From Thermogemmatispora sp042408735 (GTDB taxonomy: Bacteria > Chloroflexota > Ktedonobacteria > Ktedonobacterales > Ktedonobacteraceae): a stretch of DNA of 64,000 nucleotides. The DNA is taken from positions 24,464-88,463 of the forward strand of contig NZ_JBHOQV010000054.1 in NCBI RefSeq assembly GCF_042408735.1. The letters run 5' to 3'. The notes under the pieces were generated by a model. The model was given only the letters and a program-made list of their open reading frames with translations. It was not told where the DNA came from and made no database searches. How positions within the stretch are numbered: position 1 is the first letter of the stretch; each line of letters opens with the position of its first letter. Of the stretch, positions 9,201-17,588 are shown piece after piece. The position numbers and the translations under genes were made by a program.

Positions 9201-10746
9201 CGGCCAGCCGGACGCCGAGAATGGCTATGCCATCCACATTCTCGGTCGGACGGAGGTTCTCTTCAGCGACCTCAGCTTCAGCGAGCGGCAGCCCAGTCCC
9301 AACAGTTTCTTTTTCAATCAGGGAAAGCTGACCTTGCAGCGCTGCCGTGTCAGCCGAATCACTGTGACCTCTATTACCAGCAGCAACGGGTCGACCCAGG
9401 TGGAAGGCAGTGCCATCGAAAATAGCCCGCAGGCCGAGCTGTTTCTGCTACAGAGCAGTATAACCCACGTCCAGAGCAACGGCTTTGGCGCTCATGCCGC
9501 GGCCATTCTCAACAATGGAGGAAGCGTCGCTCTGAGCGGAAGCCAGATTACCGATAACAGTGTCAAAGATACGGATAGTCGAGGAGACAGCGCCGGGGGA
9601 GGAGTTATCGTCACCCTCAAAGGCAGTCTGACCCTGACTGACAGCATCATCGCGAATAATCAGGTTAGCAGCCAGGAGGACGCCTATGGCGGTGGCATCT
9701 CTGCCCTCAATAGCAAAGTGCAGCTCACCAATACGCGACTGGTTGGCAACACCGTCATCGCAGCCCATCGAGGAGTAGGGGCGGGCCTGCAAGCCTCGGG
9801 AGGCCAGGTCATCTTGAAAAACAGCCTGGTCAGTGGTAACGTCGCGCAGGCCCAATTTGCTTCTGGGGGAGGTCTCATCATGATTGATGGGCAAATGACC
9901 CTTATAGATAGCACGGTGACGGGCAACAAGGCCAATGGCCAGGGAAACGCTGCTACGGGAGGTGGCCTGGTAGTTGAGGGAAGCCTGACGGTCACTGCCA
10001 GCACCATTACCAGCAACGTGGCGACCTCAACCACCACAAGCCCAGGCTCTGTTGGTGGTGGGGGACTCACCATTATGGGCAGCCTGATGATGACAGCCAG
10101 TACGGTAGCGAATAACCTGGCTCAGGCGCAGGCTGGCGATGCTGAGGGTGGCGGTATCCTGGCCATTCCGCCCTCGTCAGACACGGGATCACAGCAGAGC
10201 AGCTTCAGCCTGGTCAATACCACGTTCTCGGGCAATAGCGCCCAGGGACGTCGTCAGAGCTTTGGCGGCGGTCTGGCCCTTGACGAAATCAATGGCCGTC
10301 TCGACTTCTGTACTATTTATGGCAACCACGCCGCTGCTGGCGGCGGCCTGGTGGTTGCCACAACGAGTCAGAGCCATTCGCAGATCACGCTTGCCAACTC
10401 CTTGCTCGCGGCCAACATTGCGGCGCGTGCCCCCGATCTGTTGGGACGTGTGACGAGCGAAGGCTATAACCTCGTCCAGCAGACTGAGGGAGCCATCTTC
10501 TCTGATCCGCTGCAACGCCACCACCTGGATCTGCTAAACATCAGCTCATCCGCGCTCGACGTAGATCCGCTCCTGCGCGCCAATGGAGGAGCCACGCCCA
10601 CCCATGCTCTGCAGCAGGGAAGCCCAGCCATCAACCGCATTCCTCCCGCCGACTGCGACGTGGCTGCCGATCAGCGCGGCGTGCGCCGGCCCCAGCAAGG
10701 CGCCTGCGATATCGGAGCGTACGAATATAGCCCGTCGACGCACTGA
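6265..10746 (+). CDS. Ser/Thr kinase - TIR-like - STAND NTPase - membrane - beta-helix fusion protein
   Basis: A 1493-residue protein with GAGGAG seven bases before the ATG. Residues 1-265 form a Hanks-type kinase: glycine loop GSGSYGTVY, ATP lysine in VAIK, catalytic HRDVKPEN near 130, DFG in LSDFGIA. Residues ~290-405 (NACAIVAFGDEQ ... VRYFLIG) have TIR-like alternating strand/helix order without classical catalytic motifs. From ~438 (NPYKGLRAF) to ~880 there is an nSTAND1-type NTPase with Walker A GVGVGKSS near 490 and LVIDQFEELF as Walker B. One transmembrane helix (~891-912) is followed by ~570 residues of Asn/Gly/Ser-rich repeats with a CSLREAI-like opening (DDGPGSLRQVIAEA), typical of right-handed parallel beta-helices. 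Kinase and NTPase would be inside the cell and the helix outside. Ligand and substrates are unknown. Confidence 0.9.
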   Translation: MLQPGQRLGNYRLIRLLGSGSYGTVYLAEHLYLETRVAIKALPQLPKEEDEQAFLREAQILARLRHRHILPVHEFAIKRGQPYLVMDYIREGTLLDRHPRGSRLPLRTVVGYVQELAEALQYAHNHSIVHRDVKPENILLGSEGLLLSDFGIALPLLEQGRQPGGETALAGTLAYMAPEQLRGQPTYASDQYALAIVAYELLCGVRPFQGRAVEVVNQHFTREPPSLREHDPALPEAVDRVIRRALSKKAEERYPAVLLFAQALGRAARQAELKSAIEIGGKGAGGGKGNACAIVAFGDEQLPVCQRLLQDLHECGLTVISARSCEQAEELALRQMMRAAQLVLVVLTIQDQEMPVSERLLQMARLYQRPVRYFLIGQRPPPGNAWPLAEAVPPAFLSDGCGARYGEALAEIIWQINSSERREKQEIIAIDQGTEVRNPYKGLRAFTQEDQGDFFGRGRLLQELLARLLTLLGGGAAGPAARLLMLIGGVGVGKSSLLMAGLLPRLQAGALPGSQNWCYLPIFRPAYQPLEALAEVLAASGNQVEKEAIRTALLQGDSAGLHRLAFTLAPSQPYLVLVIDQFEELFTPEVSEAERQRFIELIATAVTAPHGKLLLLLTLRADCYDRPLAYPALAQLLQGPAHCPVGPMGLDELRDIIEQPAMLPDVRLVFDEDLVADLLLDIRDQPGALPLLEFTLDQLFHQRSGRRLTRRAYEAIGGVRGALARHAESTYAALPSDQHRFLARQLFLRLVQPGREGQAPLRRWVRQSELAFEDERQTRLMEETATAFIKARLLTSERRAGEVVLEVSHEALLQEWPRLVDWMRQVGEDLLLQHRVSADVQEWWRRGKPRDRLYRGSQLKEALRWQERSSLNVHEVAFLQASRRASTLRRVGLVLIVLIILTLLIPAGGLLYLQVAPLQVTSLQDDGPGSLRQVIAEAKPGQAISIQSGLTGVLSLTHSLDINKNLTIRGPGADKLTISGQPDAENGYAIHILGRTEVLFSDLSFSERQPSPNSFFFNQGKLTLQRCRVSRITVTSITSSNGSTQVEGSAIENSPQAELFLLQSSITHVQSNGFGAHAAAILNNGGSVALSGSQITDNSVKDTDSRGDSAGGGVIVTLKGSLTLTDSIIANNQVSSQEDAYGGGISALNSKVQLTNTRLVGNTVIAAHRGVGAGLQASGGQVILKNSLVSGNVAQAQFASGGGLIMIDGQMTLIDSTVTGNKANGQGNAATGGGLVVEGSLTVTASTITSNVATSTTTSPGSVGGGGLTIMGSLMMTASTVANNLAQAQAGDAEGGGILAIPPSSDTGSQQSSFSLVNTTFSGNSAQGRRQSFGGGLALDEINGRLDFCTIYGNHAAAGGGLVVATTSQSHSQITLANSLLAANIAARAPDLLGRVTSEGYNLVQQTEGAIFSDPLQRHHLDLLNISSSALDVDPLLRANGGATPTHALQQGSPAINRIPPADCDVAADQRGVRRPQQGACDIGAYEYSPSTH

Positions 10747-10899
10747 AGGTGATCGACCCGCGCCAGACCGGCTCACACTCCGGCTTTCTGGCCGGTGACC
10801 GTCCTCCTCAGCCGGTCCGTCCGTCCTTGATACATTACCTCTTCTGCGCCCTTTTCACCCGCCCGCCGCTCAGCTACCGGAATCGCTGTCCTGCTGACC

Positions 10900-10928
10900 T
10901 TGATCATTTAGTTTGAATGTAGTATAGT
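10900..10928 (+). promoter_or_regulatory. Promoter of the cytidylate-kinase-like gene
   Basis: -35 TTGATC (10900-10905), 17-base spacer, -10 TATAGT (10923-10928). It lies about 100 bases before the start at 11030. Confidence 0.6.
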
Positions 10929-10940
10929 TGGTAAGTGAGA

Positions 10941-10959
10941 TAATTTGAATATCAAATTA
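10941..10959. promoter_or_regulatory. Palindromic operator TAATTTGAATATCAAATTA
   Basis: A perfect 8-bp inverted repeat with a 3-base centre begins 12 bases after the -10 element, so it overlaps the expected transcription start. The TTGAATATCAA core is of the kind bound by MarR-family dimers. Repression of the 11030 gene is the simplest reading; the regulator is not identified here. Confidence 0.5.
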
Positions 10960-11029
10960 AAGGCTGGTCGCTTGAGGAGGCTGATGCGAGGAGAGCGTTG
11001 GCCTGGCGGCCAGAGGAAGGAGGCAGGGT

Positions 11030-11806
11030 ATGAGTGGAGAGTCCAGCCTCATCAACCAGATGAGGGCGGTGACCATCTCGCGTGAGTATGGGAGTGGTGG
11101 GGGAGAGATTGCCAGGAGGCTAGCGGAGCGGCTGGGTTGGCATCTGGTGGATCACGAAGTTGTGGTCCAGGTAGCACGGGAGCTGGGAGTCAGCGAAGAG
11201 GAAGCGGAGGCGCGCGATGAGCGAGTTGAGGGTCTGCTCTCGCGCATTCTCACCAGCATGCAGGGCATTGCCCCAGCGGTCTACCCAGCGATCTATGATG
11301 AGAGCGCGCCGGTGGCCCTCTTTACCAACCCCGAAGAATATCGCGAGGCTGTCAACCGGGTTATCAAGGGGGCCTTTGCTGTCGGGAAGGTTGTCATAGT
11401 GGGGCGGGGGGCTCAGGTTGTCCTGGGCGAGCGCCGCGATGTACTGCACGTACGCATTGTGGCCTCACTGGAGAGGCGCATCCCCTACGTCATGCGCCGC
11501 GAGGGCCTTGACGAGCATGCTGCTCGATCGCGCATCCAGAGCAAAGACCACGATCGCGAGCGCTATCTGCAGAGGGAGTATCGGCGCCATCCGGCTGATC
11601 CCCACCTCTATGACCTGGTGCTCAATACCGATGTGCTAGACCTGGATAGCGTGGTCGATCTGATCGTGCTGGCCCTGGAGCGCAAGGCCCGCCGCCTGGC
11701 TCTGCCAGAGCAGGAGCTGGGGCCGGGGGCCGGCCTGGCCCCCTACCGTGGGCGCCCGGGCGATCTGCGCCTTCCTTATGATGAGGAGACGCCTGGGAGA
11801 GCCTAG
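11030..11806 (+). CDS. Cytidylate kinase-like family protein
   Basis: A 258-residue P-loop protein. RAVTISREYGSGGGEIARRL at residues ~10-30 is the nucleotide-binding loop characteristic of the cytidylate kinase-like (AAK) family. It is followed by LGWHLVDHEVV and a C-terminal NMP-kinase-like lid (RSRIQSKDHDRERYLQREY) and YDLVLNTDVLDLD. Family members resemble Cmk but are separate from housekeeping CMP kinase, and their substrates are mostly undetermined. GGAAGGAGG lies about 8 bases before the ATG. It has a well-formed promoter and a palindromic operator upstream, which suggests controlled expression. The C-terminal ~30 residues are Pro/Gly-rich and outside the fold. Confidence 0.85.
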   Translation: MSGESSLINQMRAVTISREYGSGGGEIARRLAERLGWHLVDHEVVVQVARELGVSEEEAEARDERVEGLLSRILTSMQGIAPAVYPAIYDESAPVALFTNPEEYREAVNRVIKGAFAVGKVVIVGRGAQVVLGERRDVLHVRIVASLERRIPYVMRREGLDEHAARSRIQSKDHDRERYLQREYRRHPADPHLYDLVLNTDVLDLDSVVDLIVLALERKARRLALPEQELGPGAGLAPYRGRPGDLRLPYDEETPGRA

Positions 11807-12012
11807 GGAGAGAGACGCGCCGGCCAGGGACGACGCTCGCGCGGCGCCAGCTCAGCGAGTCAGGCAGACCGAACTGAGCTGGCGCTCTCTCTCGGGCTGA
11901 GCTGTCTGTCTGAATCGGGCCAGGGAGCGGCTCTTTCTCTCCTCAGTGTATTCATGTAGTGAAATTTATTATAGTTTGAGTGAAAGTAAGAGAGAAGGTG
12001 AGCGAGAGCGGT

Positions 12013-13791
12013 ATGGCACGGAGTGAGACGTTACAGCAGCAAGTGCAAGTGAGCGGAGAGCAGCCCCGAATCAGTCCGCACTACAAATGGATTGCGCTGT
12101 CCAATACCACATTGGGCATGCTCATGGCAACGGTAAACTCGAGTATTCTGCTAATTGCCCTGCCAGCGATCTTCACCGGTATCGGCATCAACCCGCTGGC
12201 GCCTGGGGAGACCAACTATTTCCTCTGGCTGCTGTTGGGTTACATGGTTGTCACGGCCACGCTCCTGGTGACTCTTGGGCGTATCTCCGACATGTTCGGG
12301 CGCGTGCGCATGTACAACCTGGGGTTTGCCATCTTCACCCTGGGGAGCATCCTCCTCTTTTTAACGCCGGGCACGGGCAACACCGCGGCCCTGGAGCTAA
12401 TCATCTTCCGTCTCATCCAGGGGGTTGGAGGGGGATTCCTCTTTGCCAATAGCACGGCCATTCTGACCGATGCCTTCCCTCCACATCAGCGAGGGATGGC
12501 GATGGGCATCAACCAGATTGCTTCCATTCTCGGCTCCATCATCGGGCTGATCCTGGGAGGTATTCTGGCCACCATCAACTGGCGAGTTGTCTTCCTTGTC
12601 AGCGTCCCCTTTGGTCTCTTTGGAACCGTCTGGGCCTACTGGATGCTGCGCGAGACAGCGACCATTCGCGGTCATCAAAAGATCGACTGGCTGGGAAACA
12701 TTACCTTTGCCCTGGGTCTGACCATTCTGCTGATCGGCATCACCTATGGCCTTGAGCCGTACGGCAATCAGCCGATGGGCTGGACCAACCCGCTGGTCAT
12801 TTTGGCGATCGTGCTCGGGGTTGTCCTACTGGTAGCCTTTGTCTTTGTCGAGCTGCACGTCAGTGATCCCATGTTCCGCCTCGATCTCTTCAAGATCCGC
12901 ATGTTTACGGCCGGGAACCTCAGCAGCCTGCTGGCCAGCATCGCGCGTGGCGGCCTGCAGTTCATGCTGATCATCTGGCTGCAAGGGATCTGGCTGCCGC
13001 TGCATGGCTACAGCTTTGAGGAGACGCCGCTGTGGGCCGGCATCTACATGCTCCCTCTGATGATTGGCTTCATTGCCTTTGGCCCCTTGAGTGGCTGGCT
13101 CTCCGACCGCTTTGGGGCGCGTCTCTTCTCGACCCTGGGCATGATTGTGCAGGCCCTGGGTTTTCTGCTCTTGACCTTTCTGCCAGCCAATTTCGACTAC
13201 ATCTGGTTCGCTCTGATCCTGCTGCTGATGGGTATTGGGCAGGGAATGTTTGCCGCTCCCAACACGACGGCGATCATGAACAGCGTGCCTGCGGACAGGC
13301 GCGGCGTGGCTTCGGGCATGCGCTCGACCTTCCAGAACTCGGCCACGGTCATGAGCATCGGTCTCTTCTTCAGCGTGGTGACGATTGGGCTGGCCTCTGC
13401 CTTGCCGCCTGCTCTCTCCTCGGGCCTGACGGCTGCCGGTGTGCCTGCGGCTGTAGCGGAGAAGATCGCCCATCTGCCGCCTACCTCGGCTCTCTTCGCG
13501 GCCTTCCTGGGCTACAATCCGATGGCTACCCTCCTGCCTGCCCCAGTTCTGCAGCATATTGCTCCAGCTCAGCGTGCCCACCTGCTAGGGAAGATGTTCT
13601 TTCCGAACCTGATCGCCTCGCCCTTCATGTTCGGGCTGCGCTCGGTCTTCTACCTCTCGCTGGTCCTCTGCCTGGTGGCAGCCGTGGCATCGCTGTTGCG
13701 TGGCCGGCGCTACATCCATGACATCGAGGCTGCAGCCTCACCGACTGAGGTCGCACCTGCTCCTTCCGCCGGGCGCGACCCTGGAGAATGA
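12013..13791 (+). CDS. MFS multidrug exporter of the DHA2 (14-TM, EmrB/QacA) type
   Basis: An inner-membrane proton-driven efflux carrier. The frame opens with GTG at 11980, but the ATG at 12013 (MARSETLQQQ) is preferred for its Shine-Dalgarno-like AAGGTG; this gives 592 residues. Seen: many hydrophobic segments consistent with 14 helices, the motif-A loop LGRISDMFGRVRMYNLGF after TM2, motif C-like GVGGGFLFANSTAILTD and SWLSDRFGARLFSTLG in the second half. Family knowledge: DHA2 pumps export drugs, dyes or lipids; substrate cannot be read from sequence. A late loop at ~residues 470-520 is longer than usual. An AT-rich element with TATAGT (about 11971) precedes it, and a strong hairpin follows. 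Confidence 0.9.
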   Translation: MARSETLQQQVQVSGEQPRISPHYKWIALSNTTLGMLMATVNSSILLIALPAIFTGIGINPLAPGETNYFLWLLLGYMVVTATLLVTLGRISDMFGRVRMYNLGFAIFTLGSILLFLTPGTGNTAALELIIFRLIQGVGGGFLFANSTAILTDAFPPHQRGMAMGINQIASILGSIIGLILGGILATINWRVVFLVSVPFGLFGTVWAYWMLRETATIRGHQKIDWLGNITFALGLTILLIGITYGLEPYGNQPMGWTNPLVILAIVLGVVLLVAFVFVELHVSDPMFRLDLFKIRMFTAGNLSSLLASIARGGLQFMLIIWLQGIWLPLHGYSFEETPLWAGIYMLPLMIGFIAFGPLSGWLSDRFGARLFSTLGMIVQALGFLLLTFLPANFDYIWFALILLLMGIGQGMFAAPNTTAIMNSVPADRRGVASGMRSTFQNSATVMSIGLFFSVVTIGLASALPPALSSGLTAAGVPAAVAEKIAHLPPTSALFAAFLGYNPMATLLPAPVLQHIAPAQRAHLLGKMFFPNLIASPFMFGLRSVFYLSLVLCLVAAVASLLRGRRYIHDIEAAASPTEVAPAPSAGRDPGE

Positions 13792-13823
13792 GGCACCAAG
13801 CCGAACTCTGACCGCTACCTGAA

Positions 13824-13865
13824 AGCGAGCGTGGGCCTCCGCCGTATCTATGTCCCACGCTCGCT
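13824..13865 (+). terminator. Stem-loop after the DHA2 exporter gene
   Basis: AGCGAGCGTGGG (13824-13835) pairs perfectly with CCCACGCTCGCT (13854-13865), an 18-base loop between. No T-run follows, so it may act as an mRNA-stabilising hairpin as well as a terminator. Confidence 0.45.
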
Positions 13866-14057
13866 CTGGTCAGCGGTGGTGACTGGAATGCCCCTTTACC
13901 CCAGTGCGCGACTCCGGTCTTCTTGCTCTCTCTGACTACCTCCTGGCTACCTCACCGTGACTTTGTACTCAATCCTCGCTACTTGACAGTTTCTCCTGGC
14001 CGAACTTACACTCTCTTCTGCTGAAAGGTTGTTCTCCTGTTCCCTGGAGAAAGGTCT

Positions 14058-14681
14058 ATGGTGCTCCTGATTCTTTTGGGCGCTTTCGCCCTCATGCTCG
14101 TCCTGATTCTCCTCTGGCGGCGCACCATTCAGGCTAGCGAGCGGGCGTTTCGGCTGGAGCTGGAGTCTACCAGTTACGACAATGGTCTTGGGTCAGCCGG
14201 TGAGAGGCTCTTGCCCCTCTTGATCGAGCGCGGCGAGAGGATCGCAGCCATCAGGCACTATCGCCAGCTCACCGGCGTTAGTCTGAAGAGGGCCAGGGAT
14301 GCCATTGAAGAGATGCTGGCCGGTCGGCGCTCGGCTCTCCCTCCCTTTATGCCGATCGCCGCGCTGGACCTGAGCGCGGTCCGTGAGCTGATCGTGGCTG
14401 GTGAGCGTCAAGCCGCTCTCCAGCGCTATCAGGAGGCTACCGGCCTGCCGCAGCGAGTTGCCGCCAGAGCGATCGAGGCTATGGAGCAAGCCGTTGTTGG
14501 CGGTAGCCCGGAGGCCGCAGTGCCAGGCGAGTTGGAACGGTCTGCCTGGGAAGAGATACGGGCTGCCATCCGGAGCGGAGAGAAGCTCAAAGCCGTCAAG
14601 CTTTATCGCGAGCTAACAGGGGCCAGTCTGCTGAGAGCCAGACAGGCGATCGAGAGGCTGGAGCAGAGTGAGCGATCGTGA
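14058..14681 (+). CDS. Membrane-anchored protein with three ribosomal L7/L12 C-terminal-like motifs
   Basis: A 207-residue protein with one N-terminal transmembrane helix (LILLGAFALMLVLILLW) and a soluble remainder holding three similar ~35-residue units: LIERGERIAAIRHYRQLTGV... (~residues 55-90), LIVAGERQAALQRYQEATGL... (~110-145) and AIRSGEKLKAVKLYRELTGA... (~172-205). Each has the pattern of a helix, a Gly-Glu turn, then (A/V)-x-x-Y-x-x-x-T-G and an Ala/Arg-rich helix. That is how the C-terminal helical hairpin of ribosomal protein L7/L12 reads (KIEAIKLYREATG-type). In L7/L12 this surface recruits translation GTPases; a binding role here is inference. GAGAAAGG precedes the ATG. It stands alone. 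Confidence 0.7.
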   Translation: MVLLILLGAFALMLVLILLWRRTIQASERAFRLELESTSYDNGLGSAGERLLPLLIERGERIAAIRHYRQLTGVSLKRARDAIEEMLAGRRSALPPFMPIAALDLSAVRELIVAGERQAALQRYQEATGLPQRVAARAIEAMEQAVVGGSPEAAVPGELERSAWEEIRAAIRSGEKLKAVKLYRELTGASLLRARQAIERLEQSERS

Positions 14682-14851
14682 GTGAGGCGAGGCAGGCGCC
14701 CTCTCTCTATCCTCAGAGCGCCAGGCAAGGGAGAGACAGCCGTCCTCGACGCGCCTCCTGCCTGTCGGACCTGATTGCTCCCCCTGCCATGCGCCTTGTC
14801 CTCACTGGCTGACTGGGCGGCTAGCTCCAGTCCAGAATCGGGTTGGCACGG

Positions 14852-16870
14852 CTAATCCTCGTTGAGACGCAGTGTGCGTTCCATCGTCAGGCGCGAGACG
14901 GCGATGACGACGAGTACCAACGAGAGCAGGCAGATAAGAAGCAACCCTGCCAGCGGGATCAGTAGGGGCGGCGGGAAAATAAGCTGCACGGCGGGCACAC
15001 GCTGCGATACATAGAGAGCTGCACCAGCGAGATTGCTACCGCTTCCAGTACTTGGGGTGCCGGTGAAGATCAGGGCCGGCACCACCAACCGGGCGAGCAC
15101 GAGGCCAAAGATGCTGCCCAGGGCGGTCGCTACTAGATAAACCAGCCCTTGCTCCCAGGCGATCATCGCGATAAGCTGGCGGCTGCTGGACCCCAAAGCG
15201 CGTAGCAGGGCGAACTGGTGCACGCGGCCACGCGTGCTCTGCCAGGATGCCAGCAAATTCCCGATGAGAGCGAGCAGCAAAGCGGTGGAGATCCCCAGCG
15301 TGAGCAAGCCGAGCAGATCCAGATAGAGCGGCTCGTAGCGCAGCTCCTCCAGCAGAGCGTGCCGGTCATAGACCAGCGTCAGCTCCAGATCGCCGCTGGT
15401 CATCAGAGCGCGCAGGTGCAGCAGGGCCTGACCCTGCTCCGAGGTACGTAGCCCGACATAATTGAGCGGCAACAGATCGCTGCCTGCGGCGAGGGCCGGC
15501 CCCTCAAAGATATCGGCGCAGGTCTGGTAGTCGACCAGCACGCCGCCAGCGGGAACGCCGTTGGCAACGTTGCCCTGGGGACTGGAGAGCACTGTAGGAA
15601 TAGCTGATACCTGGCCAACCACGATAAAGGAAATCTCGACAGGGGGTGAGCCTGGCGTTGCCGTCACGGTGAGCACCAGCGTCGAACCCTTGGAGAGATG
15701 CAGCGACTGTGCGGCGGCCTTATCGATGACCGCCGGTACCAGACGATGAGCCTCGCCCCTGCCACGCCCTGCCCGTAGAAGCCCCATTAACGTTGAGAGC
15801 GCCGGCTCAGAGCCTTGTCGTTGGGGCCAGAGGGCCACCTGCCCAAAGGTCGTCCTGTCAACGGCTCTTAGCGCGATGGGAAGCTGCAGAGAGCCGCCGG
15901 CGCTGGCCGTTGTGGCGCAGCCGAGCGAGGAAGCAAGCACTCCAGGCAGACGCCGATAGGCCGACGTCAGGTTCGTCAGGTCATCAAGCCGATCCGGAAA
16001 AGCCAAAGGCCCGCTGATGTCTGCCCCCACAGTATAGATCCAGACATCGGACGCCCGTTGCTCTTGGGTGCTGAGAAAAACCAGGCTAAAGATGGCAAAG
16101 GCTGTTGCCAGAGAGAGCAGCAGCGTCATGCGGACTGGCTGATGCGGGGAGCGCGCCGGTTGAGCCACGGCCAACAGAGAAGTCACTCCTCTTCTCCTGA
16201 CTGCTAGCCTGCTCACCAGAAACAGTAATTGAGGCAAAAATATCAAAAATAGTATAATAGCTACTAATAGTAAGCTTACTGTTCCGAGAAGTGAGAGGGG
16301 CGAGAGCAGAAGCGGGCGCATACGTGCGTCGAGGACGTTGCTGTTCATAAAATAGAAGGAGAGGCTGTAGCCGGCGAGCGTCAGGAGCAGAAAGATGACG
16401 TCCAGATGGAGGCACCGCCAGAGAGGGTGCTGGGCGGGACGTGTCGTTTCTCGGCGCAGGCTGACAATACTCGAACGCAGCGGGTGCCAGAGCGCTGTCA
16501 GCAAGGCCCCCAGGGCGGCCAGGGCGGTCAGCAGGGCTGGCCAACCGAGGGACGGCAAGAGCGAAGGCCAATCCCGGCTGAGCAAGCTCAGCACGCTCGG
16601 GCTGCTCGCCGGCAGCAAGCGAACGGCCAGCAATTGTACCAGTAAGCCGCTTCCAATGAGGCCCAGCAAGAGAGCAAACAGGCATAGAACCAATTCCCGA
16701 GAGGCAAAAAGGCCCAAGATCTGGCTGCGGCTCAGGCCGCGGCTGCGTAGAACGGCGAGCGACTCGCTCTGGCGCTCAATCAGCAGATCGGTCATGACTG
16801 CCACGAACAAGAGCACCAGCACCATGACCAGGGCCACCAGGGCGCAAAGAGAGATGGTGGCGGCCTTCAC
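14852..16870 (-). CDS. FtsX-type ABC transporter permease, large C-terminal part of a broken gene
   Basis: 672 residues with two FtsX-like permease blocks: the first opens with helices around ALVALVMVLVLLFVAVM and the cytoplasmic stretch ERQSESLAVLRSRGLSRSQILGL; the second lies near the C-terminus (SRGRVHQFALLRALGSSSRQLIAMIAWEQ). These are the paired signatures of MacB/LolE-like permeases that move substrates across the envelope together with an ATPase. The first transmembrane helix and the start of the ectodomain are missing from this frame. They lie just upstream in two other frames (16867-17588), so this is the tail of a disrupted gene. The start ATG overlaps the upstream frame's stop by ATGA, so translational coupling could still yield product. 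No partner ATPase is nearby. Confidence 0.75.
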   Translation of the reverse strand: MKAATISLCALVALVMVLVLLFVAVMTDLLIERQSESLAVLRSRGLSRSQILGLFASRELVLCLFALLLGLIGSGLLVQLLAVRLLPASSPSVLSLLSRDWPSLLPSLGWPALLTALAALGALLTALWHPLRSSIVSLRRETTRPAQHPLWRCLHLDVIFLLLTLAGYSLSFYFMNSNVLDARMRPLLLSPLSLLGTVSLLLVAIILFLIFLPQLLFLVSRLAVRRRGVTSLLAVAQPARSPHQPVRMTLLLSLATAFAIFSLVFLSTQEQRASDVWIYTVGADISGPLAFPDRLDDLTNLTSAYRRLPGVLASSLGCATTASAGGSLQLPIALRAVDRTTFGQVALWPQRQGSEPALSTLMGLLRAGRGRGEAHRLVPAVIDKAAAQSLHLSKGSTLVLTVTATPGSPPVEISFIVVGQVSAIPTVLSSPQGNVANGVPAGGVLVDYQTCADIFEGPALAAGSDLLPLNYVGLRTSEQGQALLHLRALMTSGDLELTLVYDRHALLEELRYEPLYLDLLGLLTLGISTALLLALIGNLLASWQSTRGRVHQFALLRALGSSSRQLIAMIAWEQGLVYLVATALGSIFGLVLARLVVPALIFTGTPSTGSGSNLAGAALYVSQRVPAVQLIFPPPLLIPLAGLLLICLLSLVLVVIAVSRLTMERTLRLNED

Positions 16871-17588
16871 CTGAAGGTAGCACCCTGCCAGTAAGATGGG
16901 TCGACCCGCGGGGAGAAAACTCCCACCACGCGCAGTGTCACATTGCGCAAGACGTGCTCGGTGGGGATCTGCACGTAGGTGAACTGAGCCATCAAGGTTG
17001 AGCCGGGACGAGCCTTGAGCTGACTGGCTTCCTGGGGAGAGAGCGCGTTCTCCAGCGTAGCAGACGAGGAAGAAGGCTGCTCGGCCCCGGGGAAGCGGCC
17101 TGTCAGCAGGGAAGCATGGGCTGTGAAGCTGGCCGCCGGTTCGGCCACCAGCTAAATCTCACTCCCGCTCACAGCTTGCGAGTGAGCCGCAGCAGTGGGA
17201 CCAGGGGGGTAGCAATTGAGAGGCTGGCGGAGTCTGGATAGCTCCCGAGCGAGCGCCGAAACTCCTGATCAGGGGTAGTCGAAGCCTGGCGGGGGCCAGA
17301 GACCGAAAGCTGTTCAGCACTACCCTGGACCAGAATATCGGCGCTCTCCGAGTGAAGACCAAAGGCCTCCTGCAAGCCAAGAGAGAGGGCCAGAGCCGAA
17401 TAGAGAGGCACCGTACAGAGAATCAACACCGCCACCACCAGGCCAAGAGCGCTAATCGAAAGCAAGCCCCAGGTGCGGCGTAGGCGCCACAAAGCCAACC
17501 TGACAAACGAGCGCGGAGCAGCTTTCCCCCCATTGCCGCCAGCGGAGTCAGGGCCGGCGGAGCGCAAGGCAGGTAGAGAGCGAGCCAT
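16867..17588 (-). pseudogene. N-terminal remnants of the FtsX-type permease, two frameshifted pieces
   Basis: Piece one, 17588-17169 (139 residues; start preceded by AGGAAAG), carries the expected cytoplasmic RLALWRLRRTWGLL and first helix, then an ectodomain beginning ADILVQGSAEQLSV, and ends at TGA. Piece two, 17148-16867 in a second frame, continues the ectodomain (LLTGRFPGAEQP ... VTLRVVGVFSPRVDPSYW). The large C-terminal frame is the third. All three reading phases of one family are used in order, so two frame changes split the gene. The summed length (~900 residues) is also short for this family, whose members are usually above 1000 residues, so an internal deletion is likely. Sequencing error is the alternative. 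Confidence 0.7.
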
